Source of the DNA: WQZF01 sp031556405
Lineage (GTDB): Bacteria; Pseudomonadota; Gammaproteobacteria; Burkholderiales; Rhodocyclaceae
NCBI GenBank assembly: GCA_031556405.1
Contig: JAVBTC010000032.1
Location: 5,698 to 69,697, forward strand
Direction of reading: 5' to 3'
Length of the DNA: 64,000 nt
This document shows positions 17,397 to 25,440 of the stretch, piece after piece. A model generated the notes under the pieces. That model was not told where the DNA came from. It did no database searches and was given only the letters and a program-made list of their open reading frames with translations. The translations under genes and the position numbers were made by a program. Each line of letters starts with the position of its first letter. Positions within the stretch are counted from its first letter, which is position 1.

Positions 17397-17744
17397 TTAT
17401 AACCTCCCCAGAATCAGCGATACCCAGCCGGTGTATCCCACCAGTACGGCGACCGTCACCAGCATCAGCGTCAGGCGGATGCGCGGGCAATTGACGTAGT
17501 CCATCCAGATGTCGCGTATGCCGATCCAGGCGTGGTAGAACAGGCTGACGAAAAAGAGAAACGTGGCGAATTTCATCAGGCCGTGGGCGAAAATGGCACG
17601 CCAGGCTTCGAAACCGGCAGGCTGCGCGATGCACAGGATGCCGAGAAAAATCAGGGTATAAAGCGCCATCACGATGGCCGTGCAGCGCTGAATGATCCAA
17701 TCCTTGAGGCCGTAGTGCGCCCCGACGACGATACGGTTCAGCAT
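17397..17744 (-). CDS. sdhD: Succinate dehydrogenase membrane anchor SdhD
   Basis: 115 aa from the ATG at 17744. Three transmembrane helices (about residues 20-40, 55-75, 88-110) and the motifs GLKDWIIQRCTAIVMALY and FYHAWIGIRDIWMDY, which contribute to haem b and quinone binding. It overlaps the end of sdhC by 7 bases. The frame is open further upstream, but that part is simply sdhC read in another frame. Confidence 0.93.
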   Translation of the reverse strand: MLNRIVVGAHYGLKDWIIQRCTAIVMALYTLIFLGILCIAQPAGFEAWRAIFAHGLMKFATFLFFVSLFYHAWIGIRDIWMDYVNCPRIRLTLMLVTVAVLVGYTGWVSLILGRL

Positions 17745-18127
17745 ATGATTTTCACTCCCACGATCAGGGTCAGAACGATACTGACGACAAAGACGATCTT
17801 GCTGCTCAGGCGGGCGTTGGGCAGGTCGATGCCGACGTGGGCATCGAGCAGCAGGAAACGGATGCCGGCACAGAAATGGTGCATGTAAAGCCAGAGCAGG
17901 CCGAACAGAACGATCTTGACCAGAACGTTGTTCATGCACTCCTGCACTGCGGCATAGGTTTCGGCCGAGGTCAGGCTCATCTGGAAAAGCCAGAGAAGCA
18001 CCGGCAAGAGAAGGAAAATCACGCCCCCGCTGATACGATGCAAGATGGACAGAATCGCCGGCAGCGGCTGCCGGATCACCATCAGATTGAGATGCTTCGG
18101 GCGCTTTTTAATCGCAGTTTCCGCCAT
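17738..18127 (-). CDS. sdhC: Succinate dehydrogenase cytochrome b556 subunit SdhC
   Basis: 129 aa from the ATG at 18127 (MAETAIKKRPKHLNL); an AAGGAT sequence lies 7-9 bases upstream, whereas the in-frame ATG at 18136 would overlap it. The protein has the N-terminal RPKHLNL...LPAILSILHRISGG motif and three transmembrane helices. MHHFCAGIRFLLLD supplies the haem-ligand His region. It is the first gene of the sdh cluster. Confidence 0.95.
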   Translation of the reverse strand: MAETAIKKRPKHLNLMVIRQPLPAILSILHRISGGVIFLLLPVLLWLFQMSLTSAETYAAVQECMNNVLVKIVLFGLLWLYMHHFCAGIRFLLLDAHVGIDLPNARLSSKIVFVVSIVLTLIVGVKIIC

Positions 18128-18374
18128 GAATATCATCCTTTTTAGGTTGAATGTTGTAATAGAGCATTTCTCGATCGAGCTGTCCCGGCGTTACGGCCCT
18201 CTTGCTGTGCTACTACTTGTACTGCTGCCTGTATGGGCCACGCCTTGGTACAACTCAATCGCGGAGCGCTCCAGATGCCAGAACATCCTCCGGCGGGAAA
18301 AACCGCCGGGCAGAACTAAAAATTATAACCGTAACTCTCCCTTGAGTTTATGGCATTGCCGGGAAGCCTCCCTT
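18128..18374 (-). promoter_or_regulatory. Leader and probable promoter region of the sdh-gltA-suc operon
   Basis: A TATAAT on the minus strand (complement of 18322-18327) is the best -10 candidate; no good -35 accompanies it. A start there would give a leader of about 190 bases. The leader includes a GC-rich hairpin (CCGGCGG, TTTTT, CCCGCCGG on the minus strand, about 18290-18311) and no reading frame of note. The upstream GntR gene ends at 18375, so read-through from it is also possible. Confidence 0.45.
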
Positions 18375-19106
18375 TCAGCTCAATTCATTATGATAATGAT
18401 GTTTTCGCGTCGAGTAGAACCCGCGCCGCCATTCGACCGGTTTATTGCCATAGGTGAAGGCGACGCGCTCAACGAGCAGCAGCGGCGAGCCTTCTTCCAC
18501 TTTCAGATGTTGCGCCGCGATGCCTTCGGCGGCGATGGCGAACAGCCGTTCGTCGGCACGGATCATTCGTACGCCATATTTGCTCTCGAAAAGGCTGTAG
18601 AGCGATTTGTCGCTTTCTTTCAGTATTTCCTGCGAAAGATCCGGGAAAAGGTCGCCCGGCAAATAGATTTCGTCGAATACCACCGGTTCTTCGCCGAAGC
18701 ACAGCAGGCGGCGCACGATAATGATTGCGGCGCCCTGTTCCAGCCCCAGTACCTGCGCCACGTCGGCACCCGCCCGGGCGCGGCCGCACTCCAGAGGAAT
18801 GCTGTGCGAAAGAGGCAATTCTCCTTCGTTCGCGGCAAGGCGCAGAAAACGGAAAAAAGAGTGGGGGTCGTTATGCGTGGCGACGAAGGTTCCCTTTCCC
18901 TGCCGCCGCACGAGCAGATTTTCCGCGGCCATTTCGTCGACCGCCTTGCGCACCGTTCCCTGGCTGACGCCGAAGCGCAGCGCCAGATCGGCTTCGCTCG
19001 GGATCGCGTCGCCCGGCCGCCATTCTCCGGAGGCCAACTGTTCCATGATCAAATTCTTGATCTGCCGGTACAGCGGGCTGAAAGTGGGCGAAGAAGAGAG
19101 GCTCAC
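18375..19106 (-). CDS. GntR-family transcriptional regulator, HutC/UTRA type
   Basis: 243 aa from a GTG at 19106. The N-terminal winged helix is typical: LYRQIKNLIMEQLASGEWRPGDAIPSE, then ALRFGVSQGTVRKAVDEMAAENLLVRRQGKGTFVA. The C-terminal UTRA domain (about residues 95-240) binds a small-molecule effector, unknown here. It lies just upstream of sdhC in the same direction and divergent from mdh, a position conserved in betaproteobacteria, which suggests it controls TCA genes. No Shine-Dalgarno is visible before the GTG. Confidence 0.9.
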   Translation of the reverse strand: MSLSSSPTFSPLYRQIKNLIMEQLASGEWRPGDAIPSEADLALRFGVSQGTVRKAVDEMAAENLLVRRQGKGTFVATHNDPHSFFRFLRLAANEGELPLSHSIPLECGRARAGADVAQVLGLEQGAAIIIVRRLLCFGEEPVVFDEIYLPGDLFPDLSQEILKESDKSLYSLFESKYGVRMIRADERLFAIAAEGIAAQHLKVEEGSPLLLVERVAFTYGNKPVEWRRGFYSTRKHHYHNELS

Positions 19107-19474
19107 GGGTGGAAAAGGGAAAGAAGGTAAAAAGAGGAATGGGTCACGGGGTGGGATTTCATCATAAAAAAAATCGGACGTCTATCCTTAGATTTATATC
19201 TTATATAAAACAATTGTTGAAGCATTGACAGTGCCTTTTCCCCCTTCTATGATCTTTCGCTTGTTTTCTTCGCCGGGTTTTATCGCAGTTTTTTGCTTTT
19301 CGGCGTTCGCGTGTTTCGTCGTATTCCACGCGCGGAATCGGATCGGAATGCCGGTCTTCGGATTGCACCAAGGTATTTCCAGAAGCACATCCGGGAGGAC
19401 GGTTTCCATTCTCCGACTGTTCCGGCTGTTCGTGCCCGGTCTTTTTTACTCAAACTCTCAACAGGAGCCGCACT
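19107..19474. other. Divergent regulatory region between the GntR gene and mdh
   Basis: The GntR-side part is purine-rich. An AT-rich core at about 19160-19230 contains the dyad TTATAT-CTT-ATATAA (19194-19208), a candidate operator. The mdh promoter follows it. On the minus strand TTCAAC, 17 bases and TATAAA in the same core could start the GntR transcript. The mdh leader would be about 215 bases long and shows no clear fold or reading frame. Confidence 0.5.
19225..19253 (+). promoter_or_regulatory. Sigma-70 promoter of mdh
   Basis: TTGACA at 19225-19230, 17-base spacer, TATGAT at 19248-19253. The -35 is a perfect consensus match and the -10 matches five of six. It points towards mdh. Confidence 0.7.
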
Positions 19475-20461
19475 ATGTCTAAAGCCCCCATGCGTGTCGC
19501 CGTCACCGGCGCCGCAGGTCAAATCGGTTACAGCCTGCTGTTTCGTATCGCTTCCGGCGAAATGCTCGGCAAGGATCAGCCCGTCATTCTGCAACTGCTC
19601 GATCTGCCGCAGGCGCAACAGGCGGTTCAGGGCGTGATGATGGAACTCGACGACTGCGCTTTCCCGCTTCTGGCCGGCATGCTTGCCAGCGATGATCCGA
19701 ACGTCGCTTTCAAGGATGCCGACTGCTGTCTTCTGGTCGGCGCCCGGCCGCGGTCGAAAGGAATGGAGCGTGCCGATCTGCTGTCGGCCAACGGTGCCAT
19801 CTTTACCGTGCAGGGCAAGGCCATTGCCGAGAACGCGAAGGAAAACGTCAAGGTGCTGGTGGTCGGCAATCCCTGCAATACCAATGCGCTGATTGCCGCT
19901 TCCGCCGCGAAGAAGGTCGGACGTACCGATCCTCGCAACTATCACGCCATGTTGCGCCTGGATCATAATCGCGCGCTTTCTCAACTCGCGACGAAGATGG
20001 GACGCCCGGTTTCGTCGATCAAGAAGATGGTCGTCTGGGGCAATCACAGTCCGAGTATGTACGCCGACTATCGGTTTGCCGATTCCAACGGCGATCCGGT
20101 CAAGTCGCTGGTCAACGACGCGAAGTGGAACAACGATGTTTTCCTGCCGACGGTCGGCAAGCGCGGTGCTGCGATCATTGAGGCTCGTGGGTTGTCCTCC
20201 GCTGCTTCCGCCGCCAATGCCGCAATCGACCACATGCACGACTGGGTGCTTGGTTCGAGCGACTGGGTGACGATGGGCATTCCTTCCGATGGTTCCTACG
20301 GCATCCCTGAGGGTATCGTGTTTGGCATGCCTTGCGAGTGCAAGAACGGCGACTATCAGATTATCCAGGGACTGGAAATTGACGATTACAGCCGCGAAAA
20401 AATCAACCTCACTTTGAAAGAACTCGAAGAAGAACGCGCCGGCGTTGCCTCGATGCTGTAA
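19475..20461 (+). CDS. mdh: Malate dehydrogenase
   Basis: 328 aa. It interconverts malate and oxaloacetate with NAD. It is of the cytosolic-MDH-like type common in betaproteobacteria: VTGAAGQIGYSLLFRIASG for NAD binding, GARPRSKGMERADLL with the substrate-binding Arg residues, GNPCNTNALIA, and the catalytic His in VVWGNHSPSMYADY. AGGAG lies 8 bases before the ATG. It is divergent from the GntR gene and TCA operon and ends in a strong terminator. Confidence 0.97.
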   Translation: MSKAPMRVAVTGAAGQIGYSLLFRIASGEMLGKDQPVILQLLDLPQAQQAVQGVMMELDDCAFPLLAGMLASDDPNVAFKDADCCLLVGARPRSKGMERADLLSANGAIFTVQGKAIAENAKENVKVLVVGNPCNTNALIAASAAKKVGRTDPRNYHAMLRLDHNRALSQLATKMGRPVSSIKKMVVWGNHSPSMYADYRFADSNGDPVKSLVNDAKWNNDVFLPTVGKRGAAIIEARGLSSAASAANAAIDHMHDWVLGSSDWVTMGIPSDGSYGIPEGIVFGMPCECKNGDYQIIQGLEIDDYSREKINLTLKELEEERAGVASML

Positions 20462-20487
20462 TTTTTGCCGTACCGCGCCGTACCGAT

Positions 20488-20524
20488 AAAAAAGCCGCGA
20501 GAAACGAATCTCGCGGCTTTTTTA
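20488..20524 (+). terminator. Terminator of mdh
   Basis: Stem AAAGCCGCGAGA with TCTCGCGGCTTT, loop AACGAA, followed by T-rich sequence (about 20491-20523). It lies about 30 bases after the mdh stop. Confidence 0.9.
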
Positions 20525-20555
20525 TGTTCATTCTTCCCATTTCGGATGGGACGAT

Positions 20556-20592
20556 GCAAAAAGGGCGACCGTTACTGACCGATCGCCCTTTG
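20556..20592 (-). terminator. Terminator of the first phasin gene
   Basis: Stem AAAGGGCGA (20560-20568) with TCGCCCTTT (20583-20591). On the minus strand it is followed by further T residues. It lies about 50 bases after the phasin stop and back to back with the mdh terminator. Confidence 0.8.
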
Positions 20593-20638
20593 TGATGCTC
20601 CCTGTTATTCGGAAAGAATAACAGGCGTATTATTTCTT

Positions 20639-21193
20639 TTACTTCTTGCCACGCGGTGCGGCGGAAGATACCGCTTTCGTGGTGGCACTGCTGGCGGCCT
20701 GGATATTGGCTTCAGTGATTTCGGCCATTTGCCGCGAGATTCCCTGCATTTTTTCGAATGCCTGATTGGTGGCGCTGAGGAGCGATTTCATGGTCGCTGC
20801 AAAAACGTCGCCGCCTACCGGAGCGTTGGCGGAGGTTTTTTCGATGGCACTCGAAGCAGTGCGGGAGAAGTTGCTATAGCTCGATTCCATAACCGTCGTA
20901 ACTTCTTTCTGCATCTGTGTCATCAGATCGTAGACGTTACGGGAATATTCCATCATTTTCTGCATGTTCGGATGCGATAGCGGGTTGTTGACGCGGATGA
21001 GTTCCTGCGGATCTTTCGCGTTCATCATTTGCTGCGTACCGGCAACGGAGTTGTTGAACAGTTCGCGAGTGGCGGCGATATTGAGGGCGGCAAGCTGCTC
21101 CATTCCCTGAAACGCAGTACGCATCAATGAGACCATGACTTCGATGTTGGCCTTCTGGACAGCGGTGAATTGTTCGATGTTCGGGTTCGACAT
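20639..21193 (-). CDS. Phasin family protein (first copy)
   Basis: 184 aa from the ATG at 21193; the strong GGAGGA 7-8 bases upstream decides the start. Phasins coat PHA granules. The protein is amphipathic and helical, rich in Ala, Met, Gln and Ser, with FTAVQKANIEVMVSLMRTAFQGMEQLAALNIAATR at the N-terminus (the phasin_2 pattern) and a Lys-rich end (APRGKK). It shares the overall pattern with the second phasin but is clearly diverged. It has its own terminator and is separated from the second copy by about 240 bases. Confidence 0.9.
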   Translation of the reverse strand: MSNPNIEQFTAVQKANIEVMVSLMRTAFQGMEQLAALNIAATRELFNNSVAGTQQMMNAKDPQELIRVNNPLSHPNMQKMMEYSRNVYDLMTQMQKEVTTVMESSYSNFSRTASSAIEKTSANAPVGGDVFAATMKSLLSATNQAFEKMQGISRQMAEITEANIQAASSATTKAVSSAAPRGKK

Positions 21194-21385
21194 TATTACT
21201 TCCTCCAGTCTGTGTGTCAGATGAAAACAGGGATCTGTGGAGCACAACAACATACTACGATGTTTTGTTACGGAATTGTGTTTCGATGCGCGGCCACTTT
21301 TTCTAAATACATCATTGGGGTGTTCTTGGCAAGAGGTAATATTTTCCTGTCGTTTCTCACCCGATCTACATCAGCAAAATTCTTC

Positions 21386-21418
21386 CAAAAAATAAACCCT
21401 CGGTTGGCCCGAGGGTTC
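21386..21418 (-). terminator. Terminator of the second phasin gene
   Basis: Stem AACCCTCGG (21395-21403) with CCGAGGGTT (21409-21417), followed on the minus strand by TATTTTTT. It starts about 20 bases after the stop of the second phasin. Confidence 0.88.
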
Positions 21419-21437
21419 ATTCGCAGTCATCCGGTGA

Positions 21438-22001
21438 TCAACTGGATTTCTTTTTGCCGGTGGAGGCAGCACCGGCGCCGACTGCCTTGACGGTGGCGTT
21501 CGTCGCGGCGGCAACGTTGGCTTCGGCGATTTCGGCAACCTGCTTGGCTGCTTTATTCATGCTGTCGAACGCGGAGTTGGCGGCAGCGATGGCGGACTTG
21601 ACCGCGGCGACGGCAACGTCGGAACCGGCGGGAGCGCTCTTGGCGGCTTTGTCGAGCAGGGAAGCGACTTGCTTCTGGAATTCGCCGAACTGGCTTTCAA
21701 GCAGACGGGAGAATTCTTCCTGAGTCTGGGTCGAAATTTCATAAATGCTGCGCGAATAAGCAACGGCCTTTTCGACATTGGGCTGTGCCAGCGAGGCTTG
21801 CAGCGAAAGCGCTTCCTGTACGTCCTTGGCGCCCATCAGCGCTTTCGTGCTGCTGACGCTGTCTTCCAGGAAGGAACGGGCGGTGTTCAGGTTGAGGGCG
21901 GCGACGCGTTCAGCGGAAGCCAGCGCGGTGTTCGCGAGGGAAAGCAGGGATTCCACGGTGGCTTTGTTGGCGGCGGCGAATTGTTCGGGGGTGGTGAGCA
22001 T
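21438..22001 (-). CDS. Phasin family protein (second copy)
   Basis: 187 aa. PHA granule surface protein with the phasin_2 pattern: FAAANKATVESLLSLANTALASAERVAALNLNTAR, a central heptad-like helix (IYEISTQTQEEFSRLLESQF) and an Ala-rich, Lys-ending tail (STGKKKSS). AGGAG lies 8 bases before the ATG. Transcription is from a near-perfect sigma-70 promoter about 110 bases upstream flanked by two operator-like dyads, so it is likely strongly expressed and controlled by PHA status. Confidence 0.92.
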   Translation of the reverse strand: MLTTPEQFAAANKATVESLLSLANTALASAERVAALNLNTARSFLEDSVSSTKALMGAKDVQEALSLQASLAQPNVEKAVAYSRSIYEISTQTQEEFSRLLESQFGEFQKQVASLLDKAAKSAPAGSDVAVAAVKSAIAAANSAFDSMNKAAKQVAEIAEANVAAATNATVKAVGAGAASTGKKKSS

Positions 22002-22090
22002 TACGATCTCCTGAGGATATGGAAATAAGGAATACGTTGTGTTAGAAATTTTCCGGCAATTTTTTCTTGCCGGATGTGTTTTGCTTATCG

Positions 22091-22169
22091 CATGCTGCGA
22101 TGCAACAATTTCAAGATTATAGGAACGTCTCGACTGGTGTCAAGCTTTTTTTGTGCGTTGCACAAAAAG
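22091..22169 (-). promoter_or_regulatory. Phasin promoter with two flanking operator-like dyads
   Basis: Minus-strand TTGACA (complement of 22138-22143), 16-base spacer, TATAAT (complement of 22116-22121): both hexamers are perfect. Directly upstream of the -35 is TTTTTGTGC-GTT-GCACAAAAA (dyad within 22146-22169). Just downstream of the predicted start is CATGCTGCGATGCAACA (22091-22107), another TGC/GCA dyad. TGC/GCA-rich sites around phasin promoters are known targets of the PHA-responsive repressor PhaR; assigning PhaR here is inference, and no phaR gene is in the window. Confidence 0.75.
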
Positions 22170-22353
22170 TACGTTCCTTTTCGAAGAGTGCCGTATTTTC
22201 CCTCTTGGTTCCCAATAGGGAGAAATTTCTTCGGATTTTCTTTTTTTATTCTATTTTCAGTTAAGTTTGTTTTCTTTCATGTATTAACATACAGGAAAGA
22301 ATTGTTTTTTATTTGAACGGCATTAAATTATTTTGTTGTGACGCTCCAAAATA

Positions 22354-22394
22354 CCAGAGAGGCTGCATCCCGTATTTAGGGGGCAGCCTCTCGC
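22354..22394 (-). terminator. Terminator of the acyl-CoA dehydrogenase gene
   Basis: Stem GAGAGGCTGC (22357-22366) with GCAGCCTCTC (22383-22392), about 30 bases after the stop. The T-rich tail on the minus strand is modest. Confidence 0.75.
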
Positions 22395-22424
22395 AATGAA
22401 ACGAATCGAATAAACGAGTCGAAC

Positions 22425-23561
22425 TTAGTCTTCGGCAATGGCGCGGCCAATGACGAGGCGCTGAATGTCGTTGGCACCTTCGTAAATCTGGCTGATGCGC
22501 ACATCGCGGTAATGCCGTTCGACCGGAAAGTCGCGGGTATAGCCACAGCCGCCGTGAATCTGGATGGCGTCCGAACAGACTTTTTCGGCGATTTCGGAAG
22601 CGAACATTTTTGCCATCGAGGCTTCCTTCAGGCAGGGCTGTCCCGCATCTTTCATCGTCGCCGCGCGCCAGACCATCAGTCGCGCCGCATCGAGCTGCGT
22701 CGCCATGTCGGCGAGTTTGAAATTCACGGCCTGGTGCTGGATGATCGGAACGCCGAAGGTTTCACGTTCTTTCGCGTAGCGTACGGCCGCCTCAAACGCG
22801 GCGCGCGCCATGCCCCCGGATTGCGCGGCGATTCCGATGCGGCCCGCTTCAAGGTTGGAAAGCGCGATACGATAGCCTTCGCCGGGCTTGCCGAGCATCA
22901 TCGATGCGGGTACGCGGCAGTTTTCGAAAACGATCTGAGCGGTGTCGGAGGCATGCTGGCCCATCTTGTTTTCGATCCGGGCGACGATGTACCCCGGCGT
23001 GTCGGTCGGCACGAGGAAGCAGGAAATGCCTTTTTTGCCCGCGCTCTTGTCGGTGACGGCAAAGACGATGGCGACTTTGGCGTATTTGCCGGTGGTGATG
23101 AACTGTTTGACTCCGTTCAGGACGTAGAAATCGCCATCCTTTTCGGCGCGAGTGGTGATCGCTGCGGCATCCGATCCGGTATGCGGTTCGGTGAGGCAGA
23201 AGCAGCCGAGGATTTCGCCCTTGGCCAACGGCTTGAGATATTTTTCCTTTTGTTCGTCGGTGCCGTATTTCAGCGTGATACCGCAGGCGAGTGAATTCTG
23301 CACACTGACGATGGTCGAGGTGGCGCCGTCACCGGCGGCAATTTCTTCGATCGAAAGCACCAGGCTCATATAGTCGAGCCCGGCACCGCCCCATTTTTCC
23401 GGTACGACCATGCCGAGCGCACCCAGATCCCCCAGTTCCTTCAGTGCTTCGGCGGGAAAAGTATGGTTGCGGTCCCATTCGGCGGCGAACGGCGCCAGCC
23501 GTTCCTGGGCAAATGCGCGCATGGAATCGCGGATCATGGTCTGTTCTTGAGTCAGTATCAT
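22425..23561 (-). CDS. Acyl-CoA dehydrogenase
   Basis: 378 aa, the usual length for a short/medium-chain FAD enzyme of beta-oxidation. Markers: CFCLTEPHTGSDAAAITTRA for FAD binding, YAKERETFGVPIIQHQAV, QIHGGCGYTRDFPVERHYRDVRISQIYEGANDIQRLVIGR, where the Glu of YEGAND is the catalytic base in butyryl-CoA-type enzymes. It lies about 150 bases after the thiolase gene in the same direction; a long inverted repeat separates them. Confidence 0.93.
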   Translation of the reverse strand: MILTQEQTMIRDSMRAFAQERLAPFAAEWDRNHTFPAEALKELGDLGALGMVVPEKWGGAGLDYMSLVLSIEEIAAGDGATSTIVSVQNSLACGITLKYGTDEQKEKYLKPLAKGEILGCFCLTEPHTGSDAAAITTRAEKDGDFYVLNGVKQFITTGKYAKVAIVFAVTDKSAGKKGISCFLVPTDTPGYIVARIENKMGQHASDTAQIVFENCRVPASMMLGKPGEGYRIALSNLEAGRIGIAAQSGGMARAAFEAAVRYAKERETFGVPIIQHQAVNFKLADMATQLDAARLMVWRAATMKDAGQPCLKEASMAKMFASEIAEKVCSDAIQIHGGCGYTRDFPVERHYRDVRISQIYEGANDIQRLVIGRAIAED

Positions 23562-23613
23562 GAAAACTCCCTTGGTTTTTGCAAATGTGGATTCTTGAAC
23601 TGTCCGTAAACCC

Positions 23614-23675
23614 CGGGCCGGAACGGCCGTGATTTTTCTCCGCGAAAGCGGCGATATCCCGGCTGTTCCGGCCCG
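23614..23675. repeat. Long inverted repeat between thiolase and acyl-CoA dehydrogenase genes
   Basis: Perfect 11-bp arms CGGGCCGGAAC (23614-23624) and GTTCCGGCCCG (23665-23675) enclose a smaller hairpin (CCGC/GCGG with GAAA, near 23640-23652). It follows the thiolase stop on the minus strand but lacks a T tract, so it may act as a processing or attenuation structure. Confidence 0.75.
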
Positions 23676-23709
23676 AAGGCGTTTTGCTGACGTTCCGGAC
23701 AGGACGGTA

Positions 23710-24900
23710 TTACAGTAATTCCACCGCCAGCGCAGTTGCTTCGCCGCCGCCGATGCAGAGGGAGGCGATGCCGCGCTTCTTGCCGTATTTTTTCAGTCCG
23801 CCGAGCAGAGTGGCGACGATCCGGGCGCCGGATGCGCCGATCGGATGTCCAAGGGCGCAGGCGCCGCCGTGAACGTTGACCTTAGCGTGATCCAGCTTGA
23901 GGTCGTGCATGGCGGCCATCGTCACGACGGCAAACGCTTCGTTGATTTCCCACAGGTCGACGTCGTCGACCTTCCAGCCGGTCTGCTGCAGCAGTTTTTG
24001 CATCGCTCCGACCGGTGCCGTCGTGAACCAGCGCGGCTCATGTGCGAAGGAGGTGTGGCCGACGATACGGCACAACGGCGTCAGGCCGCGTTTCTGGGCT
24101 TCGGAAGCGCGCATCAGCACCAGTGCCGCAGCACCATCGGAAATCGAAGAGGAGTTCGCGGCGGTGACCGTGCCGTCTTTCTTGAAAGCCGGTTTCAGCG
24201 ACGGAATCTTGTCGGGGTTGGCCTTGTCCGGCTGCTCGTCCTTGTCGATGATGACATCGCCTTTTCTGCCGGGAACCGTGACCGGGGTGATTTCCCATGC
24301 GAAAGAACCGTCGGCGATGGCTTTTTGCGCGCGCGTCAGCGAGGCAATGGCGAAATCGTCCTGATCCTTGCGGCTGAATTTGTATTTTTCGGCGCATTCT
24401 TCGGCGAAAGTACCCATCAGGCGGCCGCGGGTTTCGGGGAAGTAGGCGTCTTCGAGGCCGTCGAAGAACATGTGGTCAAGCACCTGGCCGTGGCCGAGGC
24501 GGTAACCGCCACGCGCTTTCGGCAGCAGATAGGGAGCGCTGGTCATCGATTCCTGGCCGCCGGCGACGATCACCTGCGCGGTGCCGGCCACGAGTTGGTC
24601 GTGGGCGATGATGATCGCCTTCATTGCCGATCCGCAGACCTTGTTGACCGCGGAACAGCAAACGGACTGCGGCAAACCGCCGTTGAGGGCGGCCTGACGG
24701 GCGGGCGCCTGGCCGACGCCGGCGGTCAGCACGTTGCCGAAAATCAGTTCCTGTACCGCGTCCGGCGCCAGCTTGGCGCGTTCGACCGCAGCGCGGACGG
24801 CGGCTCCGCCGAGTTGCGGCGCCGTCAGACTGGCGAAATCGCCTTGGAACCCTCCCATCGGGGTGCGGGCGACAGATACAATGACAATGGGGTCGGACAT
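23710..24900 (-). CDS. Acetyl-CoA acetyltransferase (thiolase)
   Basis: 396 aa. It condenses two acetyl-CoA to acetoacetyl-CoA or cleaves 3-ketoacyl-CoA. The acyl-accepting Cys is in SVCCSAVNKVCGSAMKA, the His in GGACALGHPIGASGARI and the second Cys in ASLCIGGGEATALAVELL. It is a degradative or biosynthetic (PhaA-like) thiolase; the nearby phasins and phaC make a PHA role plausible, while the adjacent acyl-CoA dehydrogenase favours beta-oxidation. No acetoacetyl-CoA reductase (phaB) is in the window. Confidence 0.94.
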   Translation of the reverse strand: MSDPIVIVSVARTPMGGFQGDFASLTAPQLGGAAVRAAVERAKLAPDAVQELIFGNVLTAGVGQAPARQAALNGGLPQSVCCSAVNKVCGSAMKAIIIAHDQLVAGTAQVIVAGGQESMTSAPYLLPKARGGYRLGHGQVLDHMFFDGLEDAYFPETRGRLMGTFAEECAEKYKFSRKDQDDFAIASLTRAQKAIADGSFAWEITPVTVPGRKGDVIIDKDEQPDKANPDKIPSLKPAFKKDGTVTAANSSSISDGAAALVLMRASEAQKRGLTPLCRIVGHTSFAHEPRWFTTAPVGAMQKLLQQTGWKVDDVDLWEINEAFAVVTMAAMHDLKLDHAKVNVHGGACALGHPIGASGARIVATLLGGLKKYGKKRGIASLCIGGGEATALAVELL

Positions 24901-25440
24901 GTTTGCTCTCCTTTGAAAAAAACACCACTAAAAACGCGCGGCACGAGTGGCGGACGGTTTTTAGAATCGGGGTCGGGGCCAACCGCTGTCGCTCCCACGA
25001 CATTCCGCCGTGGCGACGAAGGGTTGTCCAGGTTGAAGGGACAGCGCAACAACGAAGGCCTAACCGAACGGATGCCCGTATGTGCAACGGCATGCGAGCG
25101 GTTCAGCCAGCGCTATTCAATGGCACGAGTACCATCCATCATGATACTCAAGGACGGCGCATAAAGCACCTCATAATCTTCGCCAGGCGCGTTGGCCGCC
25201 TTGAGGTAAAACAAAAACAGAATATCCCTGGGTTGGATGGAAATGGGAGCGGGAACAGCCGAAAAAATGGCCGTTTTGGCGCCGGAAGTGTGCCGCGGTA
25301 AGAATGGAGTAAGTCTTGGCGACAAAGATTTATACTTCGCACCGGTTTTTCCGGATCGGTATCAAAAATCGGAAATTACCGAATGCGCGCCGAATGTGCG
25401 CCGGAACCGGCGCCCCACCAATCCAGAATAGAAGACGAAC
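24901..25440. other. Intergenic region between divergent thiolase and metallo-hydrolase genes
   Basis: 540 bases. A purine-rich Shine-Dalgarno for the thiolase lies at its left end. A minus-strand frame of 70 codons (25113-25325) matches no family I recognise and lacks a Shine-Dalgarno. No good promoter hexamers, hairpins or RNA gene were found. It may contain the remains of a lost gene. Confidence 0.4.

Larger units (their letters stand above)
22002..22424. other. Intergenic region upstream of the second phasin gene
   Basis: The phasin-proximal half holds the promoter, the two dyads and a leader of about 108 bases. The part from about 22180 to 22340 is AT-rich, with no gene or recognisable signal. 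The acyl-CoA dehydrogenase terminator is at the far end. Confidence 0.6.

Noticed and set aside
17745..17939. N-terminal extension of SdhD to 17939
   Set aside because: It is sdhC read in another frame; the conserved SdhD start is MLNRIVVGAHYGLKDW at 17744.
25113..25325. 70-codon minus-strand frame in the thiolase/metallo-hydrolase gap
   Set aside because: No Shine-Dalgarno, no family, and atypical composition; not enough to call a gene.
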